Part shown: positions 39,925 to 52,179 of the stretch, in pieces | Layout: every line of letters starts with the position of its first letter | Position numbering within the stretch: position 1 is the stretch's first letter | Source: Schistocephalus solidus | Taxonomy: Eukaryota > Platyhelminthes > Cestoda > Diphyllobothriidea > Diphyllobothriidae | Direction of reading: 5' to 3' | Assembly: GCA_017591395.1 (NCBI GenBank) | Contig: WEDG01011499.1 | Location: 1 to 64,000 of the forward strand | DNA: 64,000 bases | Translations under genes and position numbers: made by a program | The notes under the pieces: model-generated | Seen by the model: only the letters and a program-made list of their open reading frames with translations | Told to the model about the DNA's origin: nothing | Database searches by the model: none

Positions 39925-40740
39925 GGCGAAGATAATATACCGTACTGTAGACAAAGGTACCAGCAAAAAGCCCAGAAAAGTGTTTAGATGATGATTATGC
40001 TACTGCATGACACAGGTACGAGGGTATCGGATACTCAGTAGGTTACCCAGCGTTCTCTATGAGTTTTCTGGTATAAAGACTCCATAGAATAATCGGGAAG
40101 ATAAATTTTGAAAGGAATAAGTGTTGTATATTGAGTAAGATTATCCGGAAATGACATTTTAGGATCAGACTCCAAATTTCAATGAAGATAAGGGTCGAAG
40201 AAAATCTAGCACTGTGGAATAAGAACGTAATGCCAATTCTTCAAACAAGTACTGCTACAAGTAGTATGAGATATATCTGGCACAGATCGTATACCATACT
40301 CCTGACAGAGCTACAATGTAAAATCCCAGACACGTTTTTTTCACCGATGTTTCTGCTACTGCATGACTCAGCAATGAGGGCTTCGACACCCCAGTGTTTA
40401 GCCAAGAATTCTCTATGACGTTTGTGGTATATGAACTTAATAGAATAATCAGGGATATGATTGCTGCAATTATTGAGAGCAGAAAATGGGGTTAGGGTGA
40501 TCCAGACATGACTCTTTAGGGTCCGACACGAAAAATTCAATTGGCATCTGTGTCGTCAAAAAAATGAAAACCTTTTGGAGTTAGTAGGTAATGCCTATTC
40601 TAAAAAACAAGTTATACTACAAGTAGTATGAAATGTATATGGCACAGATGGTATACCGTACCCCTGACATATGTGATAGCTAATCTTCACGATAAGTGTT
40701 TTGCCAAGGATCCTGCTGTTGCATGACACGGCAGAATTTA
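39925..40740 (-). repeat. About 350-bp tandem repeat, inverted units (about 2.5)
   Basis: Units of the array to the right, read on the opposite strand. Anchors complementary to TGTGTCATGCAG occur near 40008, 40361 and 40721, giving steps of about 353 and 360 bp. Other shared parts are AGCGTTCTCTATG (complement of CATAGAGAACGCT), AATAATCGGGAAGATAA (complement of the TTATCTTCCCGATTATT-like block) and ATACCGTAC (complement of GTACGGTAT). No coding potential is visible. Confidence 0.78.
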
Positions 40741-40744
40741 CGTA

Positions 40745-43700
40745 AAAATGTTAAACTACTTAAAGTATTACTGATTTCTTAAATGGGCAATACGTGTTTA
40801 TCCAAGGTTGGTTGATATACATCGACCCAGAACTTCATTGACATTTCGGGTCTGAATATAAAAAGTGATTTGGGGTTCAAAAAACCCATTTGCTGCCATT
40901 AAAAATTTTAGAAATTATTTCCCCGATTATTATCTCGAATACCCTCACTTTTCTGTCATGCTTCTGTGTCACAGGCGAAACACCTGTCTGGCATTAAGCT
41001 TGAACGGAGGTTGGAGGCGTGGTATACTATCCTTGAAATTAACTTTTCATGCTTCTTTAAGTAATTTTTAATGTAGACTTAGCACAACGTGTTTTTTCAA
41101 AGAATTGAAATGACTTCGACCCAAGTGAAAGTTAAAATTAGTGGTTCTGACACTATAAAGATATTTTCGGATCACATGGCGCATTTACTGCACATACTAA
41201 CTTCATAAATGATTTCCCCAATCATCGTATGCCACCCATTTACCAAAAATCACATAGAAACCACTAAAAAAATTACTTATTTACCGAATCCCTCGCCTCT
41301 GTGTCATACAGTTGAAGCAATATTGGTGTAAGTCGCGTCTGGGCGTTTAGATAGCATCTACGTCGGGAAAACGGTATGTCAACTTTATCATATATATTTG
41401 ATACTACTTGAAGTACTACGTTTTTGTTGAATGAGCATGACATGGCTTTTCAACAGTTGATAATTTGCTTCGACCCAGATGAACGTTGAAATTCTGGGTC
41501 TGACATAAAAAAGTAGTTTCCGGACCACATGGTCCGTTTCCCTCTAAATATTTTCAGAAATTATTTCCCCGATTATTGATTGGAGTCCGTTTTACAGAAA
41601 TAATAAAGAGAACACTAAGGGAAGCAATGAGTTGCCGAACAACACTTCCCTGTGTCACACAGTTGCAGCAATATCGGGGAAAGTCTAGTCTGGGCAGGTA
41701 GCTAGCACCTATGTAGGGAGAACGGTATACCATCTTAACCATATATATTTCTTTCTGCTTGTTAAAATACGTTTTTGTTCAAATTTTATTAGGTTGTTAT
41801 TCCAACGTGGTTGATTTGGCCTTTGGAACAGATGAACGTTGAAATTCCACGTCAGACACTAACAAAACGATTATGGATCACCACTCCAACTCTTTCATAT
41901 AATAATTTTCTGAAAACCTTTTCCAGATTATACTTTGGAGTCCATATACAAGAAACCGCATCGAAAACGCTTGGTGACCCATTGAGGTGCGAACCCCTCG
42001 CTTCTGTGTCATGCAGTAGCAGATATATCTGCCAAAAACGTGTGGTTTTTTTTTGTTGTACTTGCATCGTGAGTAAGTTATACCATCTTTGACATATATT
42101 TTGTATACTAATTTTAATACTGCGTTTTTGTAAAATAAGCACTTCGTGGTTATTTCGCAGAAGTTTAATGGCTGCGACCCAAATGAAAGTTGAAATTTGT
42201 GGTTCTGACACTAAAAAGTCATTTCTGAAACACTTGGCTCATTTCCTGTACATAATAACTTCAGAAAGTTTTTCTCCGATTATTGTCTGCAGTCTATTTC
42301 CCGGAAATCAGACAGAGAACACTAAGGGAAACACTGAGGTGCTGATCCCCTCGACTCTGTGTCATACAGTTGCGGAAGTATCGGCGAAAGTCGTGTCTGG
42401 CAGTTAGGTAGCACATACGTCGGGAAAACTGTATACCAACTTTACCATATGTATTTCATGCTACTTGTAATGCTACGTTTTTGTCGAATGTGCATGGTTG
42501 AATGCGTATGTTTATTCCACAGTAGATTATTTTCTTTGACCCAAATGAATTTTGCAATTCCGGATATTAAATTTAAAAGTCAATTCCGGACTACATGGCT
42601 CATTTCCAGCACTTAATTATTTCTGAAATAATTTCTCCGATTATTGTCTGCAGTCCACTTACTGGAAATCATATTGAGAACATTAAGGGAACCACCGAGG
42701 TGCCAAACCCCTTGATTCTGTGTCATTCAGTTGGAGAAACATCACTGCAACACCTGTTTGGGCTTCGAAGAATGAGCTCTACATGGTTGTTCTACAGTGT
42801 TTTATTTCATTCAACCCAGATGACCATTTTCATGCGAATTCAGACAGTAAATCGTCACTTTCAGATCAAATGGCTTTATGTCCTGCATTTAGTATTTTCA
42901 AAAAATACTTCTGCGTTTTATTCTCTTCCGTCCTTCTACGGGAAAACTCAAAGGGAATGATTTGGGACCCATTGAGCTGAATAAACCCTCCCTTATGTGT
43001 CAGGATGTAGTAGAAACATCGGAGAAACGCGTGTTAACGCTATGTTGGAAGTACTGTATACCTGTTTTGCCATATATATTTCATACGTCTTACAGTACTT
43101 CGTATTTTTCAGAATAGGCATACCGTGCTTATTACACGGGGGCTGATTGACTTTAAGTTAAATGTTCATTGAACTTTCAGTTCTGACACTATTATGCCTT
43201 GTGCGGATCACCTGACGCCATTTTCTGCTCTTAATAATAAATAAAATATATTCTCCGGTTATTACATGAAGAACATATACCCGAAACCGCATTTAGAACA
43301 CTGGGCAACCCACTGAGGAGCCGCAAAACTCGTAGCTATGTCATGCAGCCATATGAAAATATTTTCCTATGCATGTCATACTATTTATTTATAACTGATT
43401 GCTGTGATTATTGGCTGGAATCTATCTACCTGAAACCACTTAGACAATGCTGGCCGTCCTACTGAGGAGCCGAATTCCATGTTGCTGTGTCATGCAGAAG
43501 CAGAAATATCAATGAAATACTTGCGAGGCATTTGCGAAATTACCTATATTGGGATTGCAAAACACCATTTTGCTAACTACATGCCATATTAATTGTAATA
43601 CTTCTTGTTTTTCGAATGTGCATATTGGGCTTTTTCAACAGTGGTTGATTTTCTTAGACCAAAATATTCATTAAGTTTCGGTTCCTACACTAAATCTTTA

Positions 43701-45625
43701 CTTACGAATACTCAGAGGCAATGTCCTACACTTTATAATTACAAAAATCATCATTCCGATTTTTCTCTTGAACTGACATTCCAGAAACCACATAGAGAAC
43801 GTTCTGGGACACACTGACGACCCGAAGCCCTCGTTGCTGTGTAATGCAGTAGCAGAAACATCGGCGACACAGAAGACTGGGCTTTAGGCAAGTACCTATG
43901 TCGGGAGTAAGGTATACTATCTTTGCCATTTACAGATCATACTTCTTTTATCAATACGTGTTTTATAAATAGGCATTACTTGCTTATTCCACAGCGGTTG
44001 ATACTCTTTGACCAAAATATTTATTTAAATTTTGGTTTTGAATCTAAAAAGTCGTGTCTGGGTCCTTTGAATTGATTTCCTGCCCTTTTTACTTTCAGAT
44101 ATTATATCTCGAATATTATCTGGTGTGCATATAGAAGAAACCGCATAGAGAACGCTGGGTGGCCAACTGTGGAACTCAAAACCTCACAGCTGCACCAGGC
44201 ATAATACGTGTCTGGCCTTTGAATAAGTAACTATGTAAGAAGTACAGGATGCATCTTTGCCATATACCTGTTATAAAATTTATTCTGTGGCGTATTTTGC
44301 AGTTGTTGACTGTTTGAGAACAAGATGCTCATTTAAATTTCCAGGTCTGTCCCAAATTTCATATACGGATCACCTGACTCCTTGTTCAGAAATTATTTTT
44401 GCGATTATTATCTGGTATCCTTATACCAGGAACCACAAAGAGAAGGCTTCGGGACCCACTGAGGAGCCGAAGCCCTCATTGCTGTGTCATACAGTAGCAG
44501 AAACGTCGCCGAATCGCAATTTTTGTCTATGAGCAAAGAACTATCTCGGGAGTGCCGTATAACTTCTTTGGCATATACCTATCATACTACTTGCAGTTCT
44601 TATTGGATATAGGATGGGCATTATGCGCTTATTTGACAGTGGCCGATTGCCTTCGAGAGAGACTTTCATTGACATTTTGGTTCTGACCCTGAAAAGTCAT
44701 ATCCTGATCACTTAATTTCATGTCCCGGACATAATTATTTCAAAAATTATTTTCCCGATTATGTTTTTGAGTACAAATACCTTTAATCACAAAGAGAATG
44801 CTAGTGGGCTCCCTGAGGTCCCGAACGACTCTTACCTGTTTCGTGCAGTAGCAGAATCATTGGCAATAAACTTGTCTGGTGTTTCGGTTATTACCTATGT
44901 CGGGGTGACTGTATATTATCTTTGCCATCTACATTTCCTTGTACTTGTATTTCTTCTTATTTGCCCTATGGGCATAACGTGGTTATTACCCAGTGTTCGA
45001 TTGTCTTCCCCCCAGATGTTCATTTGAATTTCTGGCCTAACCCTTCAAAGTCATGTCCGCATCACCTAACCTAATATCTTGCGCCTAATAATTTCATAAG
45101 TTCGTTCTCAGGCTTTTGTGTGTAATCCATATACCAGAAACGTCATAGTGAATGCTAAGCGACCCACTGAGGTGCCGAAACCCTCGCATCTGTGTCATGG
45201 AATAGCAGAATCATCGGCGAAACCTATGTCTGGTCTGTTGGCTATTACCTATCTAGCGAGTACGTTAAACTCTCTTTCCAAATGATGTTTCATACTACTA
45301 GTAGAATGGACTTCGAGGGGTTATTTCATAGTGGTTTATTTTCTTCGACAAAGATTTTCATTGAAATTTTTTACTTGACCATTAAAGTCATATCGGGATC
45401 ACCTGACTCCATGTTCTGCACTTAATAATTTCAAAATTAATTCCCTTTGTTTTCCCTTGAGTGCATGTAATAGAAAATGCATAGAGAACGCTGAGCCACC
45501 CACTTTGATGCCAAACCCCTCATCCCTGTGTCAATCAGTAGCAGGAAACAAAGTCAAAGCAGATGTCTGCGCTTTTACCTATTACCTATGCCGCGAGTAC
45601 AGTATATATAAATATATATGCATTA
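40745..45625 (+). repeat. About 350-bp diverged tandem repeat array, direct units (about 15)
   Basis: Successive units share an ordered set of blocks. These are TGTGTCAT(G/A)CAGTAGCAGAAAC with ATCGGCGAAA, TATGTCGGGAGTACGGTAT, TTTGCCATATATATTTCATACTACTTG, a TTATTCCACAGTGG-like block, CGACCCAGATG(T/A)(T/A)CATTGA, GTCTGAC, TTTCAGAAATTATTTCCCCGATTATT and CCGCATAGAGAACGCTGGG(T/A)GACCCACTGAGG. TGTGTCA-type anchors fall near 40970, 41310, 41650, 42010, 42360, 42720, 43000, 43340, 43487, 43838, 44190, 44483, 44835, 45190 and 45527. Most steps are 337-361 bp; three are shorter (about 280, 147 and 293), marking internal deletions. Units differ at roughly a quarter or more of positions by eye. ORFs inside are inconsistent between units, so it is best called an old satellite-like array. 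Confidence 0.82.
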
Positions 45626-47271
45626 CAAACCGAGCAGCCAAAGAAACATAATTTGAAGTAAATGAGATTTTTAGGAATTTAAACGAACATTATATGGTAT
45701 ATTTTCCAAGCTGGTTCACGGGACCATTGCATGATGTTCAGAAAGTATGCAAAACAGGTTGAATGTTAGCCTGTCTTAAAAATTGATATTGCTTATCCAT
45801 TTCTGTTTATGGTTGGATGCTCTGTTCAAACATCGTGCTCCGAGTGAATATCATTTTTTCCATTGTTATCTGAATTGAGCCTTAACGCCATCCAATGCAA
45901 TGTACCAATTCAAAGATGAAAAATTGCCATGAATGGCCTGTAGAAATTCTCGGATTGGATTTTGTTTTATTTTTAATGTTGTTACTTTTATATTATTTTA
46001 CTTAAGGGCATGTTTTATCCCTTGCTAATTTATGTTCAGGTTCAAAATATAAATGGGTACTTGGGACTTTCTCGTTGCGTTACTGCCCGATAATGTGCAT
46101 GAATTAGTGTAGAGGTTGCCTTTTTAGTTTGGAACCAAACTTCTTCATAGCAATTGTAGCATACAATATTGCAGAGGGAAATAGGGCCAAGAATGCAAGC
46201 TAAGTAGATACAGAAACCTTAATTTTTTAGGAAATTTGGAGATAATCTTGGCATTTTTTGGCTTAATTCAGTGATATCAACGCAAAAGTAGAGTAAATCG
46301 GAGGATAATAGCTCGCCAGCTGCAATTGTGAGTCCTAGTAATTTTGTCAGAAGTTATATATAATTTCTAATCCTTTTTTCATGGATGGAGTTTGAAATTG
46401 GGTGTCCCGATTTAGGATACAGTCGTACGCAAGGGTACATTAGATATATGAATTTCCGATAGTCCATAGATTGTGGCTCTTGCTGTTTCAGTTTGTCTTT
46501 GAGCGTTCAAATAGTTCCCAGTAGTTGCTTCTTCCCTCTAAGACGCTTCAGGACTTCATCAATTGGTGAAATGCATGCATTTCTACGGTTGGGTCAATAT
46601 GCTTTAAAGGTTGATATATATTTGAACAAGGATAGCATCGATTCTTTGTATTCTATTACCGTCAGGATTGCAGGGAAATCTTCATTTTTTCTGGATAATG
46701 ATAATATTGACAGGGTACTAAGGTCTCTTATTCTTTGTGTGGTATTACTGAACATAAAAATGAACCACTAATTAAAGTTTCGAAATTTCTGCTGCCTGTA
46801 ATGAGCAGCAATTATGACAGTGACAATCGTGTTTTAACCGTTACGGGATAAAAATCCATATCCTCGGTTAAATCTCATGACAGGTTCTACCTCTACTAGA
46901 GACAAAGTAACGTAGCTTAATGGAAAATGGGAAGCGAGCGCATTCACAGTCAATTTGATGACGCAATAAAATTGACGCTTGTTGGCACATGATACAGCCA
47001 TCCGAGAAATCGTTTGTTAAGAACGATTAAACAATGCACGGCGATTTGTGTGATCTGAAAGACCACTGACGAGTTGGGAAGAGAAACTCGAAAACGTCGC
47101 ATTATAACCTCGGTAAACATATAATTGGGCTGTCATTATTACGTTTTAGATGCAGTTTTTTTCCTTTTAATACACGTAGGCAGAAAAGCTATCAGATAAA
47201 AACAATTGAAAAGGGAATTTAAATTTAAGTTTTTCTTCCTGCAATTAGGCAGCCATATAAAACCTAAGTCT
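45626..47271. other. Noncoding spacer between tandem array and SINE cluster
   Basis: T-rich sequence. A 92-codon ORF at 46493-46771 (plus) has no recognisable domain, and no neighbouring exon supports it. A tRNA A-box-like GTAGCTTAATGG occurs at 46912-46923 without a clear B-box. Confidence 0.5.
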
Positions 47272-48030
47272 TACATAACCCGAGGTTCGAACCCGCATTT
47301 ATTAGCTTAGACGTTCAACATCCTGAAAACTGTGCCATTGGCTATCTGTAATGTCGATTCACAATCTTAACATTCGGTTATATTCTTGATCGTTTCCGAC
47401 CAGTCAATGAATCCGTTTTAAGGCTTTTTACATCTAAACAAATGAAAGGGGGCTCGAACCTGTGGTTGCGTATGGCTGTCCGATAACGGCTAATAATCGT
47501 AAATGGAGCATTACAAACTCCCTTCTCTTTTTCTTTATGCTTATTCTACACATATTACCAATCACTGTGTGTCTGCCTACAGGACTTTAGATCCAGTTCT
47601 AAAGTATATACTGACAAACGTCATCCTCCATCAGAAATATGCCTTATTTCAGCTGATAATATAATCCCGTGGCACATTGTTTAAGATGTGAGAATTCTAA
47701 CTAAACGCGTGTTTAATAAGTGGCTTTTGTAAACATTGATTCTCTGTCAAATAATTTACTTTTTATATACTTACGTGCACTAAATATGGAAATGGGCTCG
47801 GACTGCTTACACTACGCAGTCCGTTAGACATCTTATGCTACCTGGCTGGATCTAGTTAACTGAGGACAATCATACACTGACTAATTTCCTAAGAGACCTA
47901 GTATGTGCTTACCGGCAAATGCATGCGAGCTAATTGAAAATGTTTGGTGACCTCAGACAGTTTCAATTACACTAAAGCAAAGGCAGTGTTTCGATAAAGT
48001 AGACTGCATAACCACTTGGGCTACGAAGAA
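47272..48030 (-). repeat. Cluster of tRNA-derived SINE-like fragments
   Basis: Minus-strand B-box-like sequences recur: GGGTTCGAACC (47284-47294), GGTTCGAGCCC (47450-47460) and CAGTCCGAGCCC (47795-47806). Each is preceded by A-box-like sequence: ATAGCCAATGGCACAG near 47345, TTAGCCGTTATCGGACAG near 47490 and CCAGGTAGCATAAGATGTC near 47840. A fourth head, GTAGCCCAAGTGGTTATGCA, lies at 48005-48024. The first shares AGGATGTTGAAC with a similar fragment at 50.76-50.82 kb (AGGATGTTGGAC). None folds into a complete cloverleaf by eye. Confidence 0.42.
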
Positions 48031-48599
48031 TTATCCTCAGTCATGACGTTTATTATATTTCGGCAGAGTAAAGCACCTTGTCTACAGCGACCTGAGAAAT
48101 CCGCTTATTCTGTCAAATAATGCTGACTGCTAAAGCGGAATGTTTTAAAAAATCTGCCTAGAATTAACTAATTGACTAATAGGTCGTTTTGGAAGATTGA
48201 AATGATCCATTAATATCTCACACCGACTGCTTACTCGCGTGACAAAGTAAAGTGGGCCCAGCGAGTCACGTAACACGATCAGGAAATATCCTCTTTCGTA
48301 GTTTGAATTCCCGATTGTGGCCTAGAGGACAATGAGATGGTGGCTTAATTGCTTGAAAGATCAATTTGATGAAAAATGATTCCCAGCCGCTACAAATTAG
48401 GGTCAGCTATGACTGGCTTCCTTACGACTTATAACCAACAAATTGCTTTACAGACCCCGTGTCTTTATCGGTTATCAAATTCTCCTTAGTAAACTCAGTT
48501 TCTGGAGCGGATCAAACGAGTGTGAGGGCATGCTGTATTTGGTTAAAACTGGCAGCTAAAGCTGTCAGTGAAGTGCATTAAACACAGAACGATAAGGTG

Positions 48600-49540
48600 G
48601 TGAGATTGTGAAACTCAGGTATCTCGGCCAACTCCCTGAATTCACTCTCACGATGCACTTCACTTTCGAAGGGACACTTTATGAAAAGGCCAAGGAGATG
48701 CGAATGGGATTACCACTATCCAACTTCCTTAGGGTGAGAATTCTCCAAAATCTATTCTCCAAGTACTCTTAACCAACAAGGCAACGTTTTGGACGCGAAA
48801 TGCTGACGATAGTTTAGCTATCATTAGGTGGGTAATAATCCAGTATTTTCATGATATCCACACTGAAATTGAAACGCAACAACCAAATGCTTCTCCTGGA
48901 CGTTGTCGTCGATTGAAAATAATATGCTTACCTATAAACAATGGTGCATACAAAGGCCATTAACATGCGGCAAATCCTCAGTTACAATAAAAAAGCACAT
49001 ATCTTGCCGCCAACTTGAGTGCGACCACTACATTAGGACAAAACCACACTGCTGAGAGCCTGGCAACAAAAGATCAGAACTGCACTATCTCCGGTGCTGC
49101 TTCATGATCAACAGTTATTCTAGTAACTTTAATGAACGCAGCAGGCCGTCTAAGCCAAGCCAAAGTTTGCAGACAAAAAGTCAGAAGCTGGCGTCCACCT
49201 CCGTTTAACAACAACGTTTAGGAGGCTGTTGGAAATCTCTTAAAACCACTGTTATTCCAAATGTCTCAGCGTCCGGGGTCAATATTTATATATTTGGTCA
49301 CGAACTGTAAGGTGTCTCGTACGGCAACCGTCCTCTTCCTGCTCCGGTTTAACTCTATTGAAGTTAACTGCATAAGGCAACGTAGAAACGATGACAAATC
49401 CGTCTTAAAGATCACCTGAGAGCACGAAAATTACAGATTTATTGTCTATGGTAACGCAACGCTATGATGAATCTGCACACGTGTACGCTTTCCACAATAC
49501 CGAAGGCCAGGATCAACGTAATGATCGCATAGCCGCAGGA
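48600..49540 (+). pseudogene. Penelope-like element, reverse transcriptase to endonuclease, frameshifted
   Basis: A recognisable but broken Penelope-like ORF. First comes MHFTFEGTLYEKAKEMRMG LPLSNFL (from 48653), matching the RT motif FTFNGxxYEQxxGxxMGSPLS. After a frame change, FWTRNADDSLAIIR (48787 on) corresponds to FWARYVDDTFVII with YVDD decayed to NADD. Back in the first frame, KRNNQMLLLDVVV and VHTKAINMRQILSYN match NNQLAFLDV and the K.TNT.QIL.Y segment. After another shift, CDHYIRTKPHC and ELHYLRCCFMINSYSSNF match the ETHC...ELQYLR..F..NGY..NF segment. EAVGNLLKPL and SQRPGSIFIYLV (49222 on) match the linker before the GIY-YIG domain, and SAHVYAFHN near 49470 is its remnant. Several stops and frameshifts show it is long dead. 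Similarity may continue to about 49.9 kb. Confidence 0.78.
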
Positions 49541-50759
49541 CCACTCAAGGCATGAAAATAGGAACAACCTTTATCGACAATTTTGTGACGCTTACTCCAG
49601 CCTATCAGGCTCCCACACGTGATACAGGCAAAAAATGGATCAATGCACGGCGATTCCATGACGGGTACGCAAGTTAGCGCATCACAGCACTGAGATGGCG
49701 ATGATGTTGTTTTTACTAAGGGCGTATCATCCATTAATCTGGAAGAAGATAAAACATAGTCGCAGATATATGAATGAGATTGCCAGCCTAGCTGCCAATT
49801 TCCAGATGTCTGCTGTTGACGAAACCTGTCCGCTATGGTTTCGGCAAGCCGGTGGACGATAACAACCAAATTTGAATCACGGACCCTCTTCATCAGGTAG
49901 CACGATGATTAAGAACCATATCGATACTCCTTTCTCACTGCCACACCGACAGCATACGTAAACCGTTTTACAACGACCATCCTTATCTATAACTTCTGTA
50001 AAGCTGGATGCAAAGCTCGTCTCTGAAATGGAACCTTATCTGTTTTTTAAAGGTCAGGCAACTTAAATTTTGGTTCCAGAGATCGTCCTTTTCTTCTCAA
50101 ATGTGTATGGAAGTGCGTGCGTTTTGCTATTAAAATTAAATATCTATCTATTAAATGCAGGCTGAAATAGACAAGATTTGCTGAACATTACCAAAATTGT
50201 CGTCAGTAATCAGCCATACACAATCTCAGGTTTGCAATACCTGAGATAAGAACCCTGAATATTTAGTTATCGAGTCTACTTCTCTACTATTGACCCATGG
50301 GTTCATAGTCATCGTGTGTGTAGTGGGAATAGTAACTGTGTTGAAAACGTGTTTACAGACATTTGTACGGACCATTTTCGTTTAAGTTTGACTAAAGGTT
50401 CGATCAGTAACGCACAGTGGCAGTCGATTTGTGGCCAGAAATTTATTCAAAATGGAATATTGACCAATACAACAGAGAGACTGGAGTGCAAATTTCTGGC
50501 TAATAAGCCATCAAAAACCGTTTCGACTTAACCCAAGATAGCAGAACGTGCGTTTGCAAACGCTATTTAATGGGTAAGATGCCAAAACCTATGAGCATTA
50601 AGTCAAGTAAGAGCACTCTGTAGACGTACAACGGCTAAGCGCATAAGCGGTAATTGTATTCCCTCTACTGATATGCAGAATAATATTACTGAAAAAGGCC
50701 AGGTAGGCTGGAATCACCAACAGCCAGTCAAAGTTAACTCCAGGTTTTACAATAATGAA

Positions 50760-50822
50760 AGTTCGAAGCCTCGACCTGTTGGTAAGATGTCCAACATCCT
50801 AATAATTGCTCCACGAACTTGG
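50760..50822 (-). repeat. tRNA-derived SINE-like fragment
   Basis: The minus strand reads GTTCGTGGAGCAATTATTAG, then GGATGTTGGACATCT and GAGGCTTCGAAC (B-box-like). The middle block matches the 47.3-kb fragment, so both are probably copies of one old SINE family. Confidence 0.4.
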
Positions 50823-50999
50823 TATCCTGTTGGTTGCTACACAAGTAGAGCAACGCTCGTCGATTGCATTGCATAACTAGCTTCTCTCGATAAACCTTGA
50901 AACTCACTTTCGATACCCGTCAGCAACTCACAACTTACAGGACACCAAGCTCCTACTTCAATGGTAACTGCACTTGAATTCTAACTAACAGGTCAAGTG

Positions 51000-51220
51000 T
51001 TCAGGCCTCAGGGTCACAAAATCAGGGAGTGTTTATGGCTGACCGATGATGTCTAACAAGTCAGAAGTGGTCATCCCAGTCTCCCTTGCTTTGTTTAGCA
51101 ATTTTGCTCTGCCAATTCTACTAGGCGTTCCCTGGAAGCTGATTTTAGTTGAACTTGGGTCCCAATGCATAACGGGACGATTGCGTCCCCATAACAAATC
51201 TATAAAATGTATTTTAGTTT
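51000..51220 (+). repeat. SINE-like element with eroded hammerhead, single copy
   Basis: Contains CCGATGA (51043-51049), stem II TGTCT/AGTCA around AACA, GAAG (51064-51067), TGGTCATC and CCAGTC (51076-51081). This is the family block with one change in each core box, so the ribozyme is likely dead. Stem I still pairs at five of six positions. The following CTCCCTTGCTTTGTTTAGCA and TCTGCCAATTCTACTAG resemble the body of the 61.7-kb copy. GATTGCGTCCC near 51180 matches the GATTGCGTCC tail of the copy at 61.49 kb. Confidence 0.6.
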
Positions 51221-52039
51221 GAAAAAATACTTGTGTGGGCTTCGAGTTTAACTTATCACGCATCCTACTCAAAATTATTTTATGGACTGAGGATGCCGGC
51301 GTTTAAAAAACGTCTTTCCAGGTGCTTGCAAAAATCCATTGATTTTTGAAACCTTATACATTTGAGTATATTTTTTCAGAAAGTATGGAGAAATCTATTT
51401 ATCTCGCACTCAGATGATAGCAAGTTTTCTTCAAAAAATATTTTTAAAGAATGTGATTTTTGGTTTGAAAAATGTTCTTTATTATGATATTGAGACTTAT
51501 GATGTTTTTTGTTACTGCATCTTAACTGTAAATGTTTCAGAGTTGCTTATCAAGTATAGCTCAGATAAATGTGTCTTGTTATCTAAAAAAATTATGCACC
51601 CTAAAGTTCGGAAACCGTCAGTGTAAGTGAAAATGAGTTTAGATTCAAAAGTTTTCACCAATTTAAGATGTTTGTTTAAATGGAAGGCGCCAATTAAATA
51701 ATTTTTTTGACAATTGTTAGACAAAATATGCATTCAAATTATAAAGCCATTTAAGATTAATGTGACACGTGTTTACTACCTTTATAGTCATTTGTTGCAG
51801 GGATGTATTTTCAGAAGGTCTGAATAAATATCGTTTGACAGCCTGTATCCAAGAAAATATGAAATATGCTGGGATAAGGCTGCATGTTTATTTATTTTAA
51901 AAGCCTAATGAAGTCATTTAAAGATTTGAAAATGGCATGGTTTTTGTTACCAATTCTGAAGGAAGAAGTTGCGATGCCTAAGATTTGTCATGGCTATCTA
52001 ATGAGGGATAATACGCTAGAACTTTCTTTTTTGATCTCT

Positions 52040-52125
52040 CTCAATTTTCACAGTAATGTTATTCTGCTTATCATACTGACCAATGTGTGGCTGTTGCGGG
52101 GCTCAAGAGTAAACCCCAGGACATA
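52040..52125 (+). repeat. Fragment of the same SINE-like family (body only)
   Basis: TAATGTTATTCTGC (52054-52067) is identical to 61719-61732, and GGCTCAAGAGTAA (52100-52112) is identical to 61463-61475. Both lie in the 3' body of the family, in the same order and spacing. No hammerhead core is left in the sequence before it. Confidence 0.62.
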
Positions 52126-52179
52126 ATGGGAGGGCCTAAGCCCATTGTTAGAATTCTTCATTAAAACCGAAAGGATAAA

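Noticed and set aside
42595..42960. 121-codon ORF within the tandem array
   Set aside because: The frame is not kept in neighbouring units, as expected for noncoding repeat DNA.
43300..44480. CTGAGGA/CTGACGA-GCC-GAA(A/G) in the 350-bp units, resembling a hammerhead core
   Set aside because: Only three bases lie where stem II must fold, and the flanks do not pair as stem I, although the coincidence across units is curious.
46493..46771. 92-codon ORF as a small gene
   Set aside because: No recognisable domain, signal or splice context in T-rich spacer.
49513..49893. 126-codon minus-strand ORF as a gene
   Set aside because: It is antisense to the tail of the Penelope-like remnant and shows no domain; most likely a chance ORF.
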